Source: Deltaproteobacteria bacterium
GTDB lineage: Bacteria > JAUYMQ01
Reading direction: 5' to 3'
Length of the DNA: 9,920 nt
Assembly: GCA_030698575.1 (NCBI GenBank)
Contig: JAUYMQ010000064.1
Coordinates: 1-9,920, forward strand
Each line of letters starts with the position of its first letter. The first letter of the stretch is position 1. The notes beneath the pieces were generated by a model, which saw only the letters and a program-made list of their open reading frames with translations, made no database searches and was not told the DNA's origin. The position numbers and the translations under genes were made by a program. Of the stretch, positions 5,941 through 9,920 are shown piece by piece.

Positions 5941-6681
5941 CTATTCCGTTCCGCCCGCACGCGGCGCCGGTGGTTCCATCGGTGGGGCGCCGCCCGGGAA
6001 GCCTCCGGGCATGGCGGGCATTCGCTGTGGCGCACCCTTGATGCGTGAGGTCTCGTTCGAGAGCACCTTCACGAGCGTCATGCTCCCCTCGGGCGATACC
6101 ATCTTGACCATCCCGTTCGGGCGCACGTCGCGCGAGACCCAGACCTCCCCCGTCCAGTCACCGGTGGTCTGCCGATAGTGATCGCAGCGGAACGTGCCGG
6201 CCGGCACCGTGATGGACTCGGTGCCAACCTTCTCGCCGAGCCCCGCCTTGTCCATCTCGGTGCGAGCCCGGCGGCCGATCGAGGCCACCATCTCGGGTGG
6301 AAATTCCATCGGCGGCGATTCGCCGGCCTGCATGATCATCCGCTTGGGCTCGGGGACCCCCTCCGGGGGAATGAATGCAAGTTGCTTCATGATCATCTCG
6401 CCCTCCTCCCCCAGGTCGAACCGCAGCTCGATCCACCACGCCTCCTTCCCCTCGAAGGCTTCCTTCCCGACAATTGCGTAAGTCATCGCGCTCTTGGGCG
6501 CCTGCGCGCTCGACATCTCGTACACGGTCCCGGCGCCGACCTCGGGCTGAAACACCCCGGGCATCCTGGGGGAGCTTCCGCCGGACTGGGCGAGCGCCAG
6601 GGGCGCCGCGGCCGAGACGATCAGGAGGGTGAGCGCCAGGGCGATCACCGGTATGCGCAAATGACCCGCAATGCTATGCAT
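5941..6681 (-). CDS. Secreted protein of unknown function, proline/glycine-rich C-terminus
   Basis: A 246-residue exported protein that I cannot name. Residues 1-31 are a signal peptide (HLR, then the long hydrophobic run IPVIALALTLLIVSAAAP, then the ALA-Q cleavage site). The mature part has no further membrane segment. Its core contains the strand-rich stretch ITVPAGTFRCDHYRQT (157-172), followed by WTGEVWVSRDVRPNGMVKMVS (176-196). This is the layout of periplasmic DUF3108/DUF4412-like beta proteins that track an ester-, lipid- or glycan-type ligand; the match is only by pattern. The tail from about 217 is low complexity (MP, GG and PP repeats). The ATG at 6681 is chosen because the signal peptide begins there and AGGAG lies 9 nt upstream; a start at 6723 would add 14 residues ahead of the signal. 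It is first in a likely operon with the OmpA and CorA genes. Confidence 0.8.
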   Translation of the reverse strand: MHSIAGHLRIPVIALALTLLIVSAAAPLALAQSGGSSPRMPGVFQPEVGAGTVYEMSSAQAPKSAMTYAIVGKEAFEGKEAWWIELRFDLGEEGEMIMKQLAFIPPEGVPEPKRMIMQAGESPPMEFPPEMVASIGRRARTEMDKAGLGEKVGTESITVPAGTFRCDHYRQTTGDWTGEVWVSRDVRPNGMVKMVSPEGSMTLVKVLSNETSRIKGAPQRMPAMPGGFPGGAPPMEPPAPRAGGTE

Positions 6682-6749
6682 AGTGAGCTTCTCCTGTGCG
6701 GCGGTGCCTAGCGCCATCGGCAACGGGCGCCTGGCGGTGCGCGAACTCC

Positions 6750-6782
6750 ACTTTCGCCGAGGGCTACGGATTGCGCGAAAGT
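6750..6782. promoter_or_regulatory. 8-bp perfect inverted repeat, candidate operator
   Basis: ACTTTCGC (6750-6757) and GCGAAAGT (6775-6782) are exact reverse complements separated by 17 nt. The right arm overlaps the proposed -10 element of the minus-strand promoter, and the left arm lies about 20 nt into the predicted transcript. The geometry fits a repressor operator, but no regulator of this type is encoded in the window. Confidence 0.5.
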
Positions 6783-6808
6783 TTCCTCGGGCCAGGGCGG
6801 CATGTCAA
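6780..6808 (-). promoter_or_regulatory. Candidate sigma-70 promoter for the secreted protein/OmpA/CorA operon
   Basis: Read on the minus strand, a perfect TTGACA (6808-6803) is followed after exactly 17 nt by GAAACT (6785-6780), which keeps the second-position A and final T of the -10 consensus. The predicted transcript start near 6773 leaves a leader of about 90 nt to the ATG at 6681. The weak -10 suggests moderate or regulated strength. Confidence 0.5.
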
Positions 6809-6951
6809 GCGGCCGGCGGAGCCCGGGCGGGCTTCTGCGCGGGCCCGCGCAAACGTATCGCACCCGATGACCTGCTCCGGCGTTCCGGAAAAATGTTTCG
6901 ATGGGCGTACCCTGAAGGACCCTTCAAACGTTCTTGTGATCAAGAGGGAGA

Positions 6952-7878
6952 ATGGCCTTGACCAGCTTACCTTCAAGGTCGCTTCTGGCGGCCATCGAGC
7001 GCAATCGAAAGAGGGTCTGGGGCCTCTGTTACCGACTGACGGGCAGCCGACAGGACGCGGATGATCTGGCGCAGGAAGCCATCGCGCGCGCGATCGAGCG
7101 CGAGGAGGGGCTCGCTCACAAAGACGCCCTGGATGGCTGGCTGTTCCGGATCGCGACGACGGTATGCCTGGACCAACTTCGCAGGGATCGCGTCGAGAGG
7201 CAGCGCTCATCGCTGATCGATCCCCTGGATGAGCCAGATCTTCCCGCCTTCACCTCGACGAAACCCGACCCGGAGGCTTCTGTCATCCTGCGCGACGATG
7301 TCCGCTTCGCCGTCATGGCGGCGCTCCAGTGGCTCCCCGCAAGGCAGCGCGCCGCGCTTGTTCTCCATGAAGTGTACGGATGGCCGCTTGAAGAGGTGGG
7401 CAAGGCACTCAACGTGAACGCGAACGCCGCGAAAGCGCTGACGAACCGGGCGCGGTCACGCCTGGCGGCAGCCAGGCGGAGGCTCGATGTGGATCCGGTC
7501 GCCGATCCCAGGGTGGTGGACGGGCTGGTCCGGGCCATCGAAACGCGCTCTGCGGAAGCGTTCACATCGCTCCTTGACGAGGACGTCTGGGGCGTGATCG
7601 ACCGGGGAATGCGGCGCACGCCTGTCAAACCGGTGTTCGGCCCTCGGGCGCTTACCCGGATGTGGATCAACGTGGGACGCCGCAGGCCCGAGCCCATGCG
7701 GCCCCGGGTCGCTCGGATCAACGGCGAGCCGGCCGTGGTAATCGCGCTACCCGAGTCAGGCGGCGCCGTCTGGGGAACACTGCACATCGAGACCCGGAAC
7801 GGGCGCATAGCCGCAATGCGAGTGCTGCGCGACCCGCGCAGGCTTGCGTTGCTTGGCGGAGCGGAAACGGAGGCGTGA
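6952..7878 (+). CDS. ECF RNA polymerase sigma factor with SnoaL-like C-terminal domain
   Basis: A 308-residue group IV sigma factor. Region sigma-2 (about 15-82) reads VWGLCYRLTGSRQDADDLAQEA (DDLAQE contacts core polymerase), then WLFRIATTVCLDQLRRDR. Region sigma-4 (about 118-172) reads WLPARQRAALVLHEVYGWPLEEV, then a recognition helix with NVNANAAKALTNRAR. Ordinary ECF factors stop near 180 residues. Here about 125 more residues form a SnoaL/NTF2-like domain (about 186-298) ending in VLRDPRRLALL, where ECF41-type proteins have an NPDKL-like motif. In those families the extra domain replaces a separate anti-sigma factor and controls activity in cis. The ATG at 6952 follows AGAGGGAG closely; a TTG two codons later (6958) would have more normal spacing. 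The downstream membrane-protein gene overlaps the stop codon by one base. Confidence 0.93.
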   Translation: MALTSLPSRSLLAAIERNRKRVWGLCYRLTGSRQDADDLAQEAIARAIEREEGLAHKDALDGWLFRIATTVCLDQLRRDRVERQRSSLIDPLDEPDLPAFTSTKPDPEASVILRDDVRFAVMAALQWLPARQRAALVLHEVYGWPLEEVGKALNVNANAAKALTNRARSRLAAARRRLDVDPVADPRVVDGLVRAIETRSAEAFTSLLDEDVWGVIDRGMRRTPVKPVFGPRALTRMWINVGRRRPEPMRPRVARINGEPAVVIALPESGGAVWGTLHIETRNGRIAAMRVLRDPRRLALLGGAETEA

Positions 7879-8312
7879 TGAGGATCGAGAAAATCGGCAT
7901 GTGGATGTTCGGCGTGAACGCGGTGATCAACTGGACTCTCTCCCTGAGAGGAATCATCGATCCCGTGGGATATGCTGTCGCCTTCGGCGGACCCGAACCG
8001 AACTACCCGTTCGTGCTGCGTCTTTGGATGGGCCTCGTTTTCATGTTTGGGATCATGTTCTGGGAGACGAGCCGCGACGTGCGGCGAAAGGCCGCGCTCG
8101 TGAAGTACAACTGGATTGAGAAGACGATCACAGCGGGCGCGGTGACCTTGGGATTCTTCGCGGGAGAGGTACCGGAGCGGCTCATGCTCCTCATCGTGTT
8201 CACGAACTGGCTCTGGATCCCGCCCCTCGTCTGGTTCGACCGGACCCTCAGGCGCTCGCAACAATCAGCTCCGTTCCGCGGCGAGGACGGGATGGGCGTA
8301 TCCTGGGGTTGA
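7878..8312 (+). CDS. Small four-helix membrane protein, translationally coupled to the sigma factor
   Basis: A 144-residue integral inner-membrane protein of unknown function. Hydrophobic segments lie at about 8-27, 45-63, 83-97 and 101-120. The first loop has FGGPEPNYPFVLR (36-48), and a basic cytoplasmic-type stretch RDVRRK (66-71) follows TM2, giving positive-inside orientation. The FGG-P-x-x-P-x-x-x-R pattern and the four helices resemble small uncharacterised proteins of DoxX-like layout, but I cannot assign a family with certainty. The start codon shares its A with the sigma-factor stop (TGATG), and GGAGG lies 4 nt upstream, so translation is coupled. It may sense a membrane condition for the sigma factor or be a regulon member; both are inference. 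The soluble tail after 121 is short and polar. Confidence 0.85.
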   Translation: MRIEKIGMWMFGVNAVINWTLSLRGIIDPVGYAVAFGGPEPNYPFVLRLWMGLVFMFGIMFWETSRDVRRKAALVKYNWIEKTITAGAVTLGFFAGEVPERLMLLIVFTNWLWIPPLVWFDRTLRRSQQSAPFRGEDGMGVSWG

Positions 8313-8353
8313 TCGGTGAGAGGGTGGCCTGAGCCCCGGACCGCATCGTGCAA

Positions 8354-8407
8354 TGCCCGGGCGGGCAAGCCGATGGAGGCCCCTCCTGATCATCCCTGAC
8401 CATCAGG
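8354..8407. other. Cluster of short hairpins between convergent genes
   Basis: The 90-nt gap between convergent stop codons contains TGCCCG-gg-CGGGCA (8354-8367), GGAGG-cc-CCTCC (8375-8386) and CCTGAT-n11-ATCAGG (8385-8407). The last one spans the stop codon of the minus-strand flavoprotein. Such symmetric stems could act as a bidirectional terminator or RNA end stabiliser, but none has a T tract, so intrinsic termination is uncertain. Confidence 0.35.
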
Positions 8408-9692
8408 CATGCAGATTGGCGGCCCGTTCCGCGCTCCAGAGCGCGGGCTCGAGATATCCGCCCGAGAGATAGTCTCCGCAGAACGAAACGCCGCGCCTGT
8501 CTGCATTCCGGATGAACTCGATCGCCCGCGTCTGGTGCCCCACCGGATGAAACGGCACGGCGTAGGCATGGCGCGTGACATGCGCCTCTTCGATCCAGGA
8601 TCCGAAACCGGGAAAGTGGCCCTCGAGCTCTCGACGGCATGCATCGATGATCGCAGAGTCCGGGGCATCTACGAAGTCCTTCGACTCGGGGTAACAGGGC
8701 CAGGCCTGGATCACCGCCTTTCCTGAAGGAACCATGGACGGATTCTTCTGCGCGGCGTCGATGATGATGCCTACCTTCTCACCGCTTCCTCTCCGCGTCA
8801 CGTAGGACCAGACGTTCTTTTCTAGTGGACGATCGAGGAAGAAGGTCGGAAAGGCGAAGGGCGGAATGGTCACGCTTGCCAGAAACTCTCGCTCTGCGTC
8901 CCATTCCGCTGGAACGAAGCGCAGCGCGGCCGGCGCCGTCGTGGCGATGACGACATGATCGGCCGTCAGGATCTCACCCGCTCCCCCGACCTCGACGCCT
9001 GTGATCCTGCCGCGCTCCTCGACGAGGCGCGCGACGGGCGAATCGAGGCGGATGTCCAGACGCTCGCCGAGCCGCTCGTGCAGGGACGCAATTCCGCCCG
9101 AAAGCGAGATGTAGTCGGTCAGCAGGATGATACGGATGAGCCGAAGCACGTGGAGGAGGCTCACGTTCATCGCCTCGGGTTCGGCGATCGCCCCCGCGAG
9201 CGTCAGCGGTCGCACCAGGAATTCCCGAAGAACCGGGTTCTCGCTCAAAGCGAGGCCCGAGAGCTGATCGGTTTTCGCCTGCGGCTCGAGGGCGAACGTG
9301 CTCATCGGGTGCCTGAGGAGCCGCGACAACAGAAACCAGCCGAGACGCAGGTTGCCGCCAATCCCGGCCGGCCGGAACCACGGGAGCCTGTGATCGAGCA
9401 GGTAGGAGCCACCCGCGACGCGGTCGTCAAAGAAACGGCTGTCCCCCTTGATCTTGGATAGCGTGCTCTCGAGACCCACATCGCGGATGAGGCTCAGGGC
9501 CCGGGTGTAACTCGAATGGTAGTACTGGGTCCCAACGTCGACCCGATCCTCGCTCCCCTTGCGACGCAGGGTGATCGCGCGTCCCCCGATGCGATCACTC
9601 GCCTCGAGAACGCGAACCTTATGTCCCTTCCGGGAAAAATAGGTGGCGGCCCCGAGCCCCGCTATTCCGGCGCCGATGACGATGACCTTCAT
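8403..9692 (-). CDS. FAD-dependent oxidoreductase of the amine oxidase/protoporphyrinogen oxidase fold
   Basis: A 429-residue flavoprotein. The N-terminus is a Rossmann FAD site: VIVIGAGIAGLGAA (3-16), E30 at the end of the second strand, then the SDRIGGRA motif (32-39) typical of NAD(P)-binding_8/amine-oxidase proteins. GTQYYH (54-59) fits the substrate-side region. ADHVVIATTAPAALR (244-258) is the second FAD-contacting strand. The C-terminal block FCGDYLSGGYLEPALWSAERAA (404-425) is the classic flavin-binding end of protoporphyrinogen oxidases, phytoene-desaturase-like enzymes and amine oxidases. The substrate cannot be read from sequence; a HemG/HemY role is not supported because no heme genes are nearby. 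There is no signal peptide, and the hydrophobic residues at about 180-195 may form a membrane-facing patch. The ATG at 9692 is preceded by GGGGGA at a good distance and begins the Rossmann strand. The gene converges with the sigma/membrane pair. Confidence 0.9.
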   Translation of the reverse strand: MKVIVIGAGIAGLGAATYFSRKGHKVRVLEASDRIGGRAITLRRKGSEDRVDVGTQYYHSSYTRALSLIRDVGLESTLSKIKGDSRFFDDRVAGGSYLLDHRLPWFRPAGIGGNLRLGWFLLSRLLRHPMSTFALEPQAKTDQLSGLALSENPVLREFLVRPLTLAGAIAEPEAMNVSLLHVLRLIRIILLTDYISLSGGIASLHERLGERLDIRLDSPVARLVEERGRITGVEVGGAGEILTADHVVIATTAPAALRFVPAEWDAEREFLASVTIPPFAFPTFFLDRPLEKNVWSYVTRRGSGEKVGIIIDAAQKNPSMVPSGKAVIQAWPCYPESKDFVDAPDSAIIDACRRELEGHFPGFGSWIEEAHVTRHAYAVPFHPVGHQTRAIEFIRNADRRGVSFCGDYLSGGYLEPALWSAERAANLHA

Positions 9693-9769
9693 GACAATCC
9701 CCCACTCTCTTCGCGATATGCAGCCCAGATGATGTTGCCCTTTACTTGCCGCGGAATCAACCAGAGCCA

Positions 9770-9775
9770 AGTATA
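9770..9775 (-). promoter_or_regulatory. Candidate -10 element for the flavoprotein gene
   Basis: TATACT on the minus strand, 78 nt before the ATG at 9692, is a near-consensus -10. The sequence 17 nt further upstream is GC-rich and has no recognisable -35, so this is only a candidate. It lies in the 157-nt spacer between the flavoprotein and the gene at the right edge. Confidence 0.3.
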
Positions 9776-9832
9776 GCCGAATATTCCGCAGGCCCGCCCC
9801 GCCCGGGCAAAGGTCCTACCCAGCCCGAGTCT

Positions 9833-9849
9833 CCTGATTCAGCATCAGG
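9833..9849 (-). other. Hairpin directly after the right-edge gene
   Basis: CCTGAT-tcagc-ATCAGG forms a 6-bp stem with a 5-nt loop, abutting the stop codon (9850-9852) of the minus-strand partial gene. It lacks a T tract. It may be a weak terminator or an RNA 3'-end element. The same stem hexamers recur at 8385-8407. Confidence 0.3.
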
Positions 9850-9920
9850 TCAGTAGTAGCGTAACCAGATGTAGATCGTGGAGATGGCCACTGATTGGAT
9901 CATCAAGGGCAGCCCGTACA
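9850..9920 (-). CDS. C-terminus of a probable membrane protein (5' partial)
   Basis: From the right edge, the minus strand has one open frame of 22 codons ending at a TGA (9852-9850). The others either stop early or show no protein-like character. The translated end is strongly hydrophobic and finishes IYIWLRYY, like a last transmembrane helix with a short cytoplasmic end. The rest of the gene lies outside the window, so the family cannot be named. Same-strand orientation with the flavoprotein downstream is clear, but the 157-nt gap argues against tight coupling. Confidence 0.5.
   Translation of the reverse strand, partial: YGLPLMIQSVAISTIYIWLRYY

Larger units (their letters stand above)
6682..6951. 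other. Divergent regulatory gap between the secreted-protein and sigma-factor genes
   Basis: A 270-nt non-coding region from which transcription should leave in both directions. It holds a TTGACA-type promoter candidate for the minus-strand operon (6780-6808), a perfect 8-bp inverted repeat over its -10 (6750-6782), a GC-rich hairpin near 6825-6850, a possible weak ECF-type promoter (6887-6911), and two short dyads just ahead of the sigma gene (6913-6926 and 6932-6945). No coding frame here looks real. Confidence 0.7.

Noticed and set aside
6803-6809. TGTCAAG as an ECF41-type -35 (TGTCACA-like) for the sigma gene
   Set aside because: No CGTC-like -10 lies at the right distance, and the same bases are better explained as the TTGACA of the minus-strand promoter.
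7116-8264. 382-codon open frame on the minus strand opposite the sigma factor and membrane protein
   Set aside because: It is a GC-driven shadow: rich in S, R, P and A with no domain pattern, and it lies antisense to two genes with clear motifs.
9693-9770. N-terminal extension of the flavoprotein to 9770
   Set aside because: The Rossmann strand begins at the ATG at 9692, which has a ribosome site. The extension contains no conserved feature and starts in the candidate -10.
1-9920. Defence system, prophage, integron, CRISPR or transposon
   Set aside because: No nuclease, helicase, integrase or transposase pattern, spaced repeats or terminal inverted repeats were seen; the genes are chromosomal metabolic, envelope and regulatory types.

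Overview
This is a GC-rich (about 60% by eye), gene-dense piece of bacterial chromosome. An OmpA-type peptidoglycan-binding protein and a second protein with a cleavable signal peptide point to a Gram-negative, diderm host. A very long acyl-CoA dehydrogenase and an ECF sigma factor with a C-terminal extension fit a large-genome, high-GC lineage such as Pseudomonadota or Myxococcota, but the sequence does not fix the phylum. There are no insertion sequences, phage genes, CRISPR arrays, tRNAs or rRNAs.

Layout. At the left edge is the 3' end of a plus-strand PhoU-domain gene (phosphate). It converges on a long run of seven minus-strand genes covering 302-6681. In transcription order these are a secreted protein (6681-5941), an OmpA-family protein (5905-4943), a CorA Mg2+/Co2+ channel (4915-3824), an ArsI/CadI-type VOC metalloenzyme (3710-3291), a small CxxC protein of a conserved uncharacterised family (3271-2840), a tandem-CBS protein (2530-2102) and an acyl-CoA dehydrogenase (1999-302). 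The first three are spaced 27-35 nt apart and look like one operon, with a TTGACA-type promoter at 6808-6780. The VOC and CxxC genes are 19 nt apart and form a second unit. The CBS gene stands alone, with 309 nt of non-coding DNA upstream (holding three 13-nt tandem repeats) and a good intrinsic terminator downstream. That terminator lies just ahead of the acyl-CoA dehydrogenase.

Divergent from this run, across a 270-nt regulatory gap rich in dyads, is a plus-strand pair: an ECF sigma factor with a SnoaL-like C-terminal domain (6952-7878) and a four-helix membrane protein (7878-8312) joined to it by a one-base stop/start overlap. This pair converges on a minus-strand FAD-dependent amine-oxidase-fold flavoprotein (9692-8403). 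At the right edge is the C-terminus of a probable membrane protein, also on the minus strand.

How the genes may work together. The secreted, OmpA and CorA genes suggest co-expression of envelope structure and divalent-cation uptake. The VOC and CxxC pair suggests thiol or metal(loid) chemistry, although the VOC enzyme lacks one of the two adjacent cysteines that ArsI uses to bind trivalent organoarsenicals. The sigma factor and membrane protein form a compact candidate signalling module with no recognisable anti-sigma factor. These functional links are inferred from gene order. The most notable points are the sigma/membrane-protein pair, the atypical ArsI/CadI site beside a CxxC protein, and the dyads in the 6682-6951 divergent region.
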